A DNA stretch of 64,000 nucleotides from Proales similis (lineage: Eukaryota > Rotifera > Eurotatoria > Ploima > Proalidae). The stretch spans positions 248,001 to 312,000 of the forward strand of contig JAGVRJ010000014.1 of NCBI GenBank assembly GCA_019059635.1, in the 5' to 3' direction. Below are positions 54,137 to 63,475 of this stretch, in pieces. Below the pieces are notes generated by a model. The model searched no databases and had not been told where the DNA came from. It saw only the letters and a program-made list of their open reading frames with translations. How positions within the stretch are numbered: the stretch's first letter is position 1; each line of letters starts with the position of its first letter. The translations under genes were made by a program, and so were the position numbers.

Positions 54137-54810
54137 CAGTGAACGCACAAAAATTTAAAAGAAATATGGAACAGGAGTGCGAGGACCCGAGACGCTTAAG
54201 CGACGCGTTTTCAATGTGCATAGTCGAGCTCATTTGCAACATTTGCTATTCAATTTCACGTCGCATCGCATCGAGAGATCCCAAGAAATTCAACCTAATT
54301 GAGCGCGTTCGTATTTGCTTAACCCACTATCTATTAAATTTCCGAATTAGATTTAAGATTTTTTGACCAAAATTTATCGACCCTGTGAACAAATATTGGA
54401 AACAAATTCGAGTCTATTTTGCGTCTATCTTTCAGATGCTTCAATGAAGGAGAGGCGCTCCGTAGATTATTGAGACGATCTGATCTTCACCTAGATCCAT
54501 GCATGCTGTCGCCAGTAATTAGCAAATGTAAATTGGAACAGTTGTTTTATGTTCCTGAATAAAATCCGGCTACTTGAATCGGCATAATGCCCAAGTTGAA
54601 GACTCTGACTGCTTGCCTGATTCTACCTTCAAGTTTATAACCAATCTTGCACCAGACCAAACATGTTGGGTCGGTCCAAATTGGAAAATATCTACTCTTT
54701 AGCGACTTTATAGAGAAGATTTCAGGTTAAAATTCAAATCGCTCGAATGTGCACTTGAATCAAATTAATCAAAAACAGTTGATACTTGGTGATTATTTAT
54801 TTGAGTTAAA

Positions 54811-54940
54811 TCTACCACTCGGCTGTGGTTCCAACAGTCCTAAGAAAGGTCTGTTGAACCACGTCGCTCGTCATTGCAGTAGCCTGTGCCTTTGAGCACT
54901 GTGGAGGATACATACTTCGTAAGTTATAAAGTAACTTAGT
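54811..54940 (+). ncRNA. Structured-RNA-like element, copy C
   Basis: Order: CTACCACTCGGCT; hairpin 1 GTGGTT-(C)-CAACAG pairing with CTGTTG-AACCAC, loop containing CCTAAGAAAGG; block CGTCGCTCGTCATTGCAGTAG; hairpin 2 GTGC-CTTTGA-GCAC; block GGATACATACTTCGTAAG; hairpin 3 AAGTTA-TAAAG-TAACTT. Preceded by a TATTTATTTGAGTTAAA stretch shared with copy D. Confidence 0.65.
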
Positions 54941-55407
54941 GTGAAGATTTCAACTGCAAGCAGCGTTTTATGGCAAGTCTTTTGATTCGCATTCGCGGTA
55001 CGAAGCGTGCGTTTGCATAATAGATCAAGATGAAACCTTCTTTAAGATAAACGCCAGTCTCGCTAGACACAAGGGCTGGTCATCTCGACGAATTAAAGGC
55101 AAAGCAGATTCAGGCTCATTTCTATCAATGTTACTAAAGGACCCCCTTTTCCGGCTTAAAGAACAATATATCCGAACGAAATCAGGAAATTGATGTTGTT
55201 TTAACTTTTTTGGTTATTGATAGTAAATGCTGAGTAAATGATAGAAAGAGTCATATCGTGGCAGAGTTGGAACCATTGAAGGCTGATTACACCGAACGGA
55301 CAGCAGTGACCCAATCAATCAGAACTATACAGGCTATACTGTACTGGTATATACTATACTGGCTTCAGAGACGATCTATTGAGCTTTCTTTATTTATTTG
55401 AGTTAAA

Positions 55408-55541
55408 ACTACCACTCGGCTGGTTGGTTCCAACAGTCCTAAGAAAGGTCTGTTGAACCACGTCGCTCGTCATTGCAGTAGCCTGTGCCTTTGAGTGCTG
55501 TAGAGGATACATACTTCGTAAGTTATAAAGTAACTTAGTGT
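55408..55541 (+). ncRNA. Structured-RNA-like element, copy D
   Basis: Nearly identical to copy C, with an extra GGTT insertion before hairpin 1 and CTTTGAGTGC in hairpin 2, where G-U pairs keep the stem. Followed immediately by the duplicated AT-rich unit. Confidence 0.65.
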
Positions 55542-55716
55542 AAAGATACTACGCGCCCCTTGTTCGTTTATATGAGCAAAATCGCCAGTTGGCTATTTGG
55601 TACTAGAGAGCGCTCCTATGAGTGATATATAATATATTAGTATATTATATAGTAGTATATAGTATATATAAGTATATAATTCGATATATATAATTTATAT
55701 AAAGCGAAGGTGATGT
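55408..55716 (+). repeat. Duplicated ~309-bp unit, first copy
   Basis: Structured element plus about 170 bp (from TACTACGCGCCCCTTG to GCGAAGGTGATGT) that is essentially identical to 56041-56213. The latter half is an AT-only stretch rich in TATA palindromes. The near identity implies a recent duplication or conversion. Confidence 0.85.
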
Positions 55717-55905
55717 CAGCATGGACGAGGAGTTAGCTGGACAATAAGGGTCTAAAGCTCAGGCCAATTCGAGTAGAATAAGGCTCAAATCTTAGTTTGA
55801 AAGCATCTTCTGAGTCTAATTAAACGCCCCAACACCTTATACAGAACCTGTTTGAGCCATTTTGGATAATAAGATCTCTTAAGGATTTCTTTTATTTCTT
55901 TAAAA

Positions 55906-56040
55906 AACTACCACTCGGCTGCGCTTCGGGCAGACCTAAGAAAGGCCTGTCGAAACACGTCGCTCGTCACTGCAGTAGCTTGTGCCCTGAAGCACTGTAA
56001 AGGATACATACTTCGTAAGTTATAAAGTAACTTAGTGTGA
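55906..56040 (+). ncRNA. Structured-RNA-like element, copy E
   Basis: Hairpin 1 changed to TTCGG-(G)-CAG pairing with CTGTCGAA, loop ACCTAAGAAAGGC kept; hairpin 2 GTGC-CCTGAA-GCAC; hairpin 3 as in copy C. The middle block reads CGTCACTGCAGTAG. Confidence 0.65.
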
Positions 56041-56213
56041 AGATACTACGCGCCCCTTGATCGTTTATATGAGCAAAATCGCCAGTTGGCTATTTGGTAC
56101 TAGAGAGCGCTCCTATGAGTGATATATAATATATTAGTATATTATATAGTAGTATATAGTATATATAAGTATATAATTCGATATATATAATTTATATAAA
56201 GCGAAGGTGATGT
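55906..56213 (+). repeat. Duplicated ~309-bp unit, second copy
   Basis: Partner of 55408-55716. The downstream parts differ at about one base in 170, while the structured-element parts differ more, so the two segments have unequal histories or the structured part was converted. Confidence 0.85.
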
Positions 56214-56377
56214 AGATAAATAGGACTAAATATGCAACCAGCTTTGCTTCTAGCTCTGAACATCGAATCTAGAGCTTCTCTTTGATAGGGACGAGAAGAA
56301 ATTTGTATTATCGAGTGGACGTGTCTCTTTTTGGTCTTGATTGGTGTCGATAGGATTTCCTTATTTATTTCGTTTAA

Positions 56378-56512
56378 AACTACCACTCGGCTGTGGTCCC
56401 AACAGTCCTAAGAAAGGCCTGTCGAACCACATCGCTCGTCACTGCAGTAGCCTGTGCCCTTGAGCACTGTAGAGGATACATACTTCGTAAGTTATAATTT
56501 AACTTAGTGTGA
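56378..56512 (+). ncRNA. Structured-RNA-like element, copy F
   Basis: Hairpin 1 GTGG...CAACAG against CTGTCG...CCAC with one mismatch, loop CCTAAGAAAGG; hairpin 2 GTGC-CCTTGA-GCAC; hairpin 3 AAGTTA-TAATT-TAACTT. Shares the upstream AGGATTTC with copy E. It is not followed by the AT-rich unit. Confidence 0.65.
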
Positions 56513-56938
56513 GGTTGCTTCGGGCTCACCATCTATATTTATACAAGCGCAGTTGAAGTGATCGTTTGGTAGTTAATGCAAATAGATGCGCGCATTTAAC
56601 GAAACTATTGTGCGAGGCTTGAAAGGTTTAGAACTGGAACGCCACTCATTTCTACTTGCTCAGCTATTTGAGTCCTATACACACATTATGATGGCAAATT
56701 CTTATTTTAGAAGGATTTCGACTTATTTAAAAACAATTTGAAACAAGTTCGAGTCTTTTGATTTCTATTTCAATACCAACAGCCAAACTGGATTCGATCG
56801 TGACTGTATGACGCTCAAGCTCGCGCGAGAAGAACCACAGCTCGCTACTTTTAACTTATTCACTCTCTCTTCACTGGCTTTCCAATCTAGTCGTCACTCA
56901 GTTTAGATTTATCGATCAAAAAATTTCTCAAGACCAAG

Positions 56939-58003
56939 ATGACGAACGTCGCCGCTAATCTCAAGCACATTTGGAGTCGAATAGGTGCCGCAAGCGCTGA
57001 GTCCTCTCATGTAGGCCCATCATCTCATTGTCAACATCTTCAATTCAATTTACGTGAGCAAGGACTTGAGCAAAATTCGCCTTGTGGCCGTATCCAAAAC
57101 AAAACCGATCGAGATGATCGTGGAAGCCTACAAAGCAGGGCATAGAAATTTCGGAGAGAATTACGTGAGAAAGCTGATCCTGTTCGACTCGCTTTGGCTT
57201 GTTTGACAGCCCAATTTACTCAGGTGCAAGAGCTGGAGGAGAAAGCTAACTCGGAAATAATTCGCAACGAGTGTCCGGACATAAAATGGCACTTTATCGG
57301 ACATCTTCAGAGTAACAAGGCCAAAAAAGTTGCTCGTAAGTTTACCCTAGAAAAAAGACTAAAGTTTGGCCCGAACTATTCACCATCCGTTCAGAGATTC
57401 CGAATCTTTACATGGTCGAGACAGTGGAGTCAGCCAAGCTGGCCGAGCTGTTGGATCGCGCATCTCCCAAGAAGCTGAACATCATGATCCAAGTGAACAC
57501 GAGCAACGAAGAACGTGAGTCGAGCCCAATCAACCCAGCTCCAAATGCAACTGACTCATCCTCAAAAACGAACAACAGAAAAGGGCGGGATCGCAGTCAA
57601 TGATCTAATCGGCATGTACAAGCACATAAGTCAGAACTGTCCAAACTTGGACATAAAAGGAATAATGACAATCGGCTCGTACGAGGAGTCAACCAGCGGC
57701 AAAGATCTAAATCCCGATTTTGAAGTGAGTTGTCAGCGCTCAGCGTCTCGATGAGGTCAAGCATAACTTGCAATTTAAGTGCCTCGCAGCCTGCCGGGAT
57801 AATCTGATCAGAGAGCTCAATCTTGATCCGAACAGTATTGAGTTGAGCATGGGAATGTCACATGACTTTGAGCTCGCCGTAAGTCACAGCAGGCCGCTTT
57901 TCTCTTTCCACTTTTCTAGTCAAAATCAAAAATTTTACTCTAGATCAAAATGGGAAGCACAAATGTGCGCGTGGGCAGCTCGATATTTGGCGCTCGCTCG
58001 TAA
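56939..58003 (+). CDS. PLPBP: PLP homeostasis protein (PROSC/YggS family)
   Basis: 236 residues in seven exons: 56939-57010, 57063-57164, 57224-57335, 57395-57514, 57579-57724, 57780-57878 and 57944-58003. It binds pyridoxal 5'-phosphate and buffers vitamin B6 supply without known enzymatic activity. Family motifs: LVAVSKTKP with the PLP lysine, [56 protein letters not shown] and the phosphate-binding end [16 protein letters not shown]. All introns close in frame and are 50-65 nt. Slightly shorter than human (275) because it stops right after FGAR. Convergent with ELAC1, stops about 190 nt apart. Confidence 0.95.
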
Positions 58004-58192
58004 ACTCTTCATTTGACTGACACCTGGCTCTTTGCGCCTTGTTATTCTTCTACTTGAATAAGTTTCTTTTTTGTTGTAAATTCGAATTGAGAATTAACTC
58101 GAATGTTTCCGCCACACACTTCTAACTAACTGACAAGCGAAATAAAATGCAAACAAACGAGCGACTGAGTCGTGTGGAGATTTTATTCAACT

Positions 58193-59652
58193 CTACAATT
58201 TGTGAGCATAAAAGTCGTATGCAGCGAAAACAGGTCCGCTGAACGAGCACTTGGCCTCGTCCAGCAAAATCTGCACGCTCGCCTCGTCCTCGTCTGTTTG
58301 GCCGGACTCCTTGACGTAGCCGATGGGCCGATATCTCTGGCTGAAATGGTTGAGAATCAAGCACTTGGCTCCGACCCGGTTGGCAACTTCGGTGGCCATC
58401 GCTGAATTGAATGCCCTTAGCTCAGCGTTCAATTCGCTTTTCGCCTCATCAATATACCTGGAGTCGAATGGCCATTGCTAATCGCCTTCGCCTTCATGCT
58501 GTTCTCCAAAGTCGACTCGTGAATGAGCACATCGCTGTCTTGGCTTATCCTCGCCATCGCATCGGGTACTTGGTAGCAATCGCCGAGTAAAGTGAGCTTT
58601 TTGCCCGGCCGAGCGGGACCAATGAACCGGCTCGATTCGATCTTGATTTGCGCCGATTTCTCAACATCTCAATCGAATATTTAAAAAAGAGTGAGCGCCA
58701 ACCTCTTCGCCGTTCTCCAGACGAACGTTTTCGCCCGACTTGATTTTTTTATAGACTGGCCCTGGTTTTATGCCGAGCGCTTTTAGAGCGTCCACGTCCA
58801 ATCTAAGCGAGCGCCGATCAGAGCTGACAGCCCGACTCTCAAGTGATGGACACTTACTTGCCTTGGAGCGGCTTTTGCTCAATTACATAGCCGAACGTGG
58901 GCACCTTGTGTCTTATCCAACTCGCTTTCACCGACTTGCTCTCGTCGTCTAGTCTTGAGAGCGATTCAGACATACGCTCGCTTAACGGCTTTCGCTTCGA
59001 GCTTACAAATGCCAGCAGCCTTGGGCGTCCGATTCCAGCTGCTTGCCGAGCTGTTCACTCGGATGCAAAATCGAGTCGTCGGTTTGAACGCATTTCCATG
59101 CCTTTCAGGACCAGAGACGTGACAAACGCTTGCTGATTTGATGAGTATGAAATTTACTCTTATTTCATCCGGAATCTGCTCATCCAACGGAACGAGCTCA
59201 TGAACGACGTACTTGTAGGTGACCATCGATCGAGACAGTTCGAGACAAGTGCGGACCAGCCGTCGAGTTCCGACCGGGCCGTAGATCTCTGCAGTTTTCA
59301 ATACTCGAATCGTCTTGCTCCGCAACACATGGCACGAACTTACCGAGTTGTTTGTTTTCCACAATGTTTTGTCCGATCGTGCACATTAGACCGGGCAGAC
59401 CGAAGACATGATCGCCGTGCAAGTGGGTGAGAAATATCTTGGTGATCTTGCCCGCTTTCAGTGTAGACCGCATGAGCTGAATTTGAGTGGCCTCGCCGCA
59501 GTCAAACAGCCAGAGCTCTCCATCTTTACAACTTCAACTTGAGCATAAAGCTGAAGAGACGAGAAGCTCATACCACAGCGTAGACAAGTGCATGAAACGC
59601 CGCGAGCCGGCGACGGATTGTTTGACGCCGTTCCCAAAAACACCAGTTCCAT
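58193..59652 (-). CDS. ELAC1: tRNase Z short form, ELAC1-like
   Basis: 363 residues in eight exons (minus strand): 59652-59574, 59523-59344, 59288-59158, 59101-59007, 58953-58858, 58802-58703, 58659-58458 and 58401-58193. Metallo-beta-lactamase-fold endonuclease; short tRNase Z cuts tRNA 3' trailers, and human ELAC1 repairs tRNAs cleaved during ribosome rescue. N-terminal [15 protein letters not shown]; metal-binding HxHxDH as [73 protein letters not shown] with the last zinc His. Exon borders were chosen so that each joins known ELAC1 segments. The segment from the fourth exon ([15 protein letters not shown]) is not well conserved. Confidence 0.93.
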
Positions 59653-59967
59653 CTCTCTCTCTCTCTCAGTCGATTTGTCTGCTTTGTACTGATATCAATC
59701 GAACGCTCGTGTTTAGTCTAATTGGACAATATCTTCTGGATTGGCACTTTTACGCAAACTCAACTTGAACATCTAAGAAACTTACTTTCACAATCAGCAC
59801 GTTTTTTGCACAATTCTCTTTCGAAAATTATGAAAAAATGCTCGACACTCAATTGGCTCGACGTGTTGTCATAATTAAGCTGTGCGATTAAATAAGTTTC
59901 AAGAGAGGTGAACTATAGACGAGGAAAGAAGGAGCAATTGAGCTTAGAGTTTGAAATTCCCTAAACG

Positions 59968-61377
59968 ATGGAACGAATCGGTATAGTCGGCACGGGCGAT
60001 TACGGCATTGCGCTGGGAAAGCGTTTACTTCAACAAGGCTACTCAGTGGTCTACGGCAGTCGTCAGCCTGACATGAATTACGTAAAGGAATGCATGAACC
60101 AGTTGAGTGAAACTCGCCTCCAGAGCCTTCAAGTTGGCAGCATAAGAGACGCATTCGCCAAGTCCGATCGAATCGTCTTTTTGGCTGTGGCCGCCCAGCC
60201 GCACATTTATGAGAATGTTCTCAAAGCGCTGGACAAGACCTGTTCGGCAAAGATAATTGTCGACGTGAGCAATCCAACAGCGGACCATCAGCAGCAGTCT
60301 ATGGCCGAGACATTGAACCAGATGCTCGACAGCAAGTTATCTCAGCTTGAGCTCACTGTGGTCAAGGCATTCAATCTGGTCAGCGCCTACAAGCTCGGCT
60401 CAAGCGACCTCTACGAGCAAAAGGGCGAGAACGAATTCGTGCCTGTCGCCAGTGACTGCGATCACAGCAAGCAAAAGGTGATCAGCCTGTGCAATCGAAT
60501 CGGATTTTTGGCCAAGGACGCCGGCGCTTTGATCAACTCGCGACAACTTGAAGCGGCGCAGAGACAGGCTTTTCCCCTGTGGTTCTATCCGAGTGTCACA
60601 TCGATCGCCTTTGTGATTCTAAACTTTATTCTAATATTCTGGAATTATTACATATTCCCCAAGAAGCCGATCGCTCTGGAGCAGTATGTGGCCTCATTCT
60701 CGCTTCTGAGTCACTTGAACAAGACGCTTGGCTACAGCTCGCTCCAGCTGCTTGCGTTCGTTTACGCAGGCAACGTGCTAGCTTCTGTCTATCAGCTCGC
60801 CTACGGAACCAAGTATCGCCGCTTTCCCCGCTACTTGGACTATTGGCTTCAGACTCGCAAGCAATACGGCCTGTGGGCATTTTACATAGCCACGTTCCAT
60901 GTGCTCGCCTCGCTCTTGGTGGTCAACCCGTCCTATCTGGCCGACTGGTACAAAGCGAGTCCGTTGAACAAGTTCAATCTGCCCAGTCTGACCATGCACT
61001 CGGAGGCCAATGTGCTGTCAGGCATAGTGACCTATCTGCTTCTCGTTTTGATCGCGTTGAGCAGCATCGGCTCAATAGCGCAGAGCATGAACTGGCGCGA
61101 ATGGCGCTTTATTCAAAGCGAGCTCGGTCACGCCTGTTTGGCATCGGGCGCCGCTCATACTCTCCTAATGTACTTGCGAACCTACCTTGAAAGAGAGGAG
61201 CAGAACTACACGCTCGTGTACCTAGTTACTCGAGTGAAGCTTATTGCCGCTCTGTTTCCGCTTGTCGTCTTGCTGCTTCGATTCATATTCGCCTACGTGC
61301 CGCCGTTCAGCAGCCGATTATCGTTCATCAGAGCCGGCGGCCGATCTAATCTTCCAACAGCCCGCAAAATCGACTAG
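59968..61377 (+). CDS. STEAP-family metalloreductase
   Basis: 469 residues in one exon, ATG at 59968. STEAPs pass electrons from NADPH through FAD and haem to reduce Fe(III)/Cu(II) at endosomal or plasma membranes. The N-terminal F420H2:NADP oxidoreductase-like domain has the Rossmann motif GIVGTGDYGIALGK, then VYGSRQPD, VFLAVAAQPH, VDVSNPT and VKAFNLVSAYKL. The six-helix ferric-reductase domain begins near residue 212 (YPSVTSIAFVILNFILIFW) and includes YLDYWLQTRKQYGLWAFYIATFHVLASL, where His in FHVL is a likely haem ligand, and a second His in LGHACLASGAAHTLLMY. Length equals human STEAP2-4. Intronless, as with several other genes here. Confidence 0.94.
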   Translation: MERIGIVGTGDYGIALGKRLLQQGYSVVYGSRQPDMNYVKECMNQLSETRLQSLQVGSIRDAFAKSDRIVFLAVAAQPHIYENVLKALDKTCSAKIIVDVSNPTADHQQQSMAETLNQMLDSKLSQLELTVVKAFNLVSAYKLGSSDLYEQKGENEFVPVASDCDHSKQKVISLCNRIGFLAKDAGALINSRQLEAAQRQAFPLWFYPSVTSIAFVILNFILIFWNYYIFPKKPIALEQYVASFSLLSHLNKTLGYSSLQLLAFVYAGNVLASVYQLAYGTKYRRFPRYLDYWLQTRKQYGLWAFYIATFHVLASLLVVNPSYLADWYKASPLNKFNLPSLTMHSEANVLSGIVTYLLLVLIALSSIGSIAQSMNWREWRFIQSELGHACLASGAAHTLLMYLRTYLEREEQNYTLVYLVTRVKLIAALFPLVVLLLRFIFAYVPPFSSRLSFIRAGGRSNLPTARKID

Positions 61378-61696
61378 TTCAGGCCCGCAGACCTGCCCCG
61401 GATAATTGAGAATAATAAGCAGCAAGAGAGCAGTTTAGAGCAATTACGTCAATTTTAGATTAAAGACATCGCTTTCCCCCCTAGCTTAATTTAGGGCCGC
61501 ATTACGGCAGCCTTTCTTAGGAATAAAACTGGCCAGATTGAGCAACTGTCATTTACCATTCTGCACGAGCGCGGGTTCTAAATGTTGGCACAGGGCTCAT
61601 TAGAAGGCGATGAATAATTGACTCGAGCACGCAGCACATAATCGAAACGAGACAACACAAGAGACAACAATCGGAGAGTAGAGTAAACTCGGCAAG
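61378..61696. other. Spacer between STEAP and ADH5
   Basis: About 320 nt with an AATAAA near 61522 that can end the STEAP transcript, followed by the ADH5 5' region. Nothing else recognised. Confidence 0.5.
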
Positions 61697-62842
61697 ATGC
61701 AAGAGGCCAACAGAACGAGAGAGAAAATCGTCAAATGCCGGGCAGCAGTGGCCTGGGGGCCCAATCGACCGCTCAGTGTCGAAGAGATTGAAGTTCTACC
61801 GCCAGGGCCGGGCGAAGTGCGCATTCGAATAATCGCGAGCGGCGTGTGCCACACAGACGCCTACGCCCTGGAAGGCCACTATCCAGGCCTCGAGTTTCCC
61901 TGCATCCTAGGCCATGAAGGCGCCGGCATTGTCGAGTCGGTGGGCGACGGTGTGAGCACCGTTCAGGTCGGCGATCATGTCATACCCGTCTACATGCCTC
62001 AATGTCGTGAGTGTAAAATGTGTCGCAATCTGGACACGAACTTGTGCGAGAAAATGGAACGACAAAGACCGAACGGCGAGACCCGCTTCAGACAAGGCAG
62101 CAGACGAATCAATCACTTCATGGGCACGAGCACATTCACCGAGTTCACTGTGGTCTTTGAGGAAGCAGTGGTCAAGATCGATTTTCTGGCGCCGTTGGAC
62201 CAGGTCGGCCTGTTGGCCTGCGGAGTCCTCACCGGCTACGGAGCAGCCACCCAAGTTGCCAAGGTCAAATCAGGATCCAGCGTTGGCGTATGGGGTCTAG
62301 GCCCAGTCGGCCTGGCAGTTATAATGGGCGCCAAGGAGGCCGGCGCCAAGCAGATTGTGGCCATCGACGTGAATCCGAAAAAGTTCAAGGCGGCCAAAAG
62401 CTTCGGAGCGACCGTATGCATTGATCCGAGCGATTACAAAGAGAAGCCGCTGCAGGAGACGATTCGTGAAATGTTCGACCAAGGCCTCGACTACGCGTTC
62501 GAGTGCACGGGCAACGTCAAAGTAATGCGCTGCGCATTCGAGTCAACTCATCTTGGCTGGGGCCTGACCGTGGTGGTCGGCGTGGCCAAGGAGAACGAAG
62601 ACACCAGCTTTCACTCGTTCGATCTGCTCTATGGCCGCAAATGGAGCGGTTGTGTCCTTGGCGGCTTTAAAACTCGCGATCAAGTACCTGCGGTGGTCAG
62701 AAAGCATCTAGACGGCCACATCAAATTGCACGAGTTCATCACACATCGACTCAAACTCGAGCGGATAAACGACGCGTTTGACCTGATGCACAAAGGCGAG
62801 AGTCTTCGATGCATGATTCACTTAACCAGGAGCTCGAGATAG
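61697..62842 (+). CDS. ADH5: Class III alcohol dehydrogenase / S-(hydroxymethyl)glutathione dehydrogenase
   Basis: 381 residues, one exon. Zinc, NAD-dependent medium-chain dehydrogenase that oxidises the glutathione-formaldehyde adduct and reduces S-nitrosoglutathione. Catalytic zinc ligands appear in SGVCHTDAY and LGHEGAGIVESVG, with the third Cys in LLACGVLTGYGAA; the structural zinc loop is CRECKMCRNLDTNLC. The Rossmann motif is GVWGLGPVGLAVIMGAKEAGA followed by IVAIDVN. Length matches the family (about 374-380). The residue pattern TFTEFTVVFEEAVVKID is class III-like. AATAAA near 62916. A second ATG lies in the first codons' vicinity only outside the frame, so the start is unambiguous. 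Confidence 0.95.
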   Translation: MQEANRTREKIVKCRAAVAWGPNRPLSVEEIEVLPPGPGEVRIRIIASGVCHTDAYALEGHYPGLEFPCILGHEGAGIVESVGDGVSTVQVGDHVIPVYMPQCRECKMCRNLDTNLCEKMERQRPNGETRFRQGSRRINHFMGTSTFTEFTVVFEEAVVKIDFLAPLDQVGLLACGVLTGYGAATQVAKVKSGSSVGVWGLGPVGLAVIMGAKEAGAKQIVAIDVNPKKFKAAKSFGATVCIDPSDYKEKPLQETIREMFDQGLDYAFECTGNVKVMRCAFESTHLGWGLTVVVGVAKENEDTSFHSFDLLYGRKWSGCVLGGFKTRDQVPAVVRKHLDGHIKLHEFITHRLKLERINDAFDLMHKGESLRCMIHLTRSSR

Positions 62843-63475
62843 TCCTCCCCCGCCCCGTCTAGTTTGACACAATCGTCGTTAGAGCAGTCGAAAGAGCTTT
62901 TTTTTTCTTCCAAAATAAAATGAATCATCGAGTCGCTTGAGCGAGAAATTTCTTTCATTCTCTCATCAGCTCAGAGAACAGCGTTCGTCTCAACTCGAAT
63001 AGATAAGGAGATGCGTGGACACGCAGCGAATCTGGCACTGATTAGCTGCTGCTCGAGTGACGCGCTTATCGCCGAGCGGAGCTGCTTGACAATTTGAAAC
63101 AAAGACCGAAGAGATGGCCGGAGAAATTCAAAAGAAACCGGCCCTATTATGGCACATAATTTGAGTCAAATGCCTTTGCTATATGTGAGCGAGCATTCGT
63201 GTGTGCTCTTGCGTTTAGTTTCGTTCAGCGATCGGAATATCATCATCGTCGTCGTCACATACGTGTATGCATAGGCGGCAACGAACCAACTTTTTCTCTC
63301 GATCAAAAAGAGCTTGTCATAATCGGAGTGAATTCAAAAGAAATCTGCTGACTGGCGAGACTTAAGCAGACAAGAGCAGGAACTTGAATCAAAAGAGAGT
63401 TGGCCCCAAGTGAGACGCGAATCGACGAGAAAATTGCCCGTCCAAGCAACGAACAACGGAGAAGTGCTCTCGGAC
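62843..63475. other. Intergenic region between ADH5 and GOSR1
   Basis: About 630 nt with the ADH5 poly(A) signal near 62916, a T run near 62900 and a CATCGTCG-type trinucleotide run at 63240. No gene recognised. Confidence 0.5.

Larger units (their letters stand above)
54137..56938. other. Gene-free repeat nest
   Basis: 2.8 kb of AT-rich DNA with stops in all frames. It contains four copies of the structured-RNA-like element and two copies of a longer duplicated unit ending in an AT-rich palindromic tract, separated by unique spacers. No transposase, reverse transcriptase, tRNA or protein gene is visible. Confidence 0.75.

Noticed and set aside
54139..54366. Small plus-strand open frame at the edge of the repeat nest
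   Set aside because: Overlaps the ESRP promoter side, AT-rich codons unlike neighbours, no family resemblance; too weak to list as a gene.
54811..56512. Reading the structured elements as spliced-leader, U-type snRNA, 5S RNA or tRNA genes
   Set aside because: I looked for Sm sites, U1/U2/U4/U5/U6 signature sequences, and tRNA A and B boxes, and found none in a workable order. A GTAAGT-like string near hairpin 3 lies within a stem. The AGCCGAGTGG string on the reverse strand resembles an A box but is not conserved in copy B and has no B box.
54811..56512. Hammerhead, twister or delta-like ribozyme
   Set aside because: The required core strings (CTGANGA with GAAA, the twister internal loops, or a GGC-start double pseudoknot) are not visible on either strand; kept only as an untested possibility.
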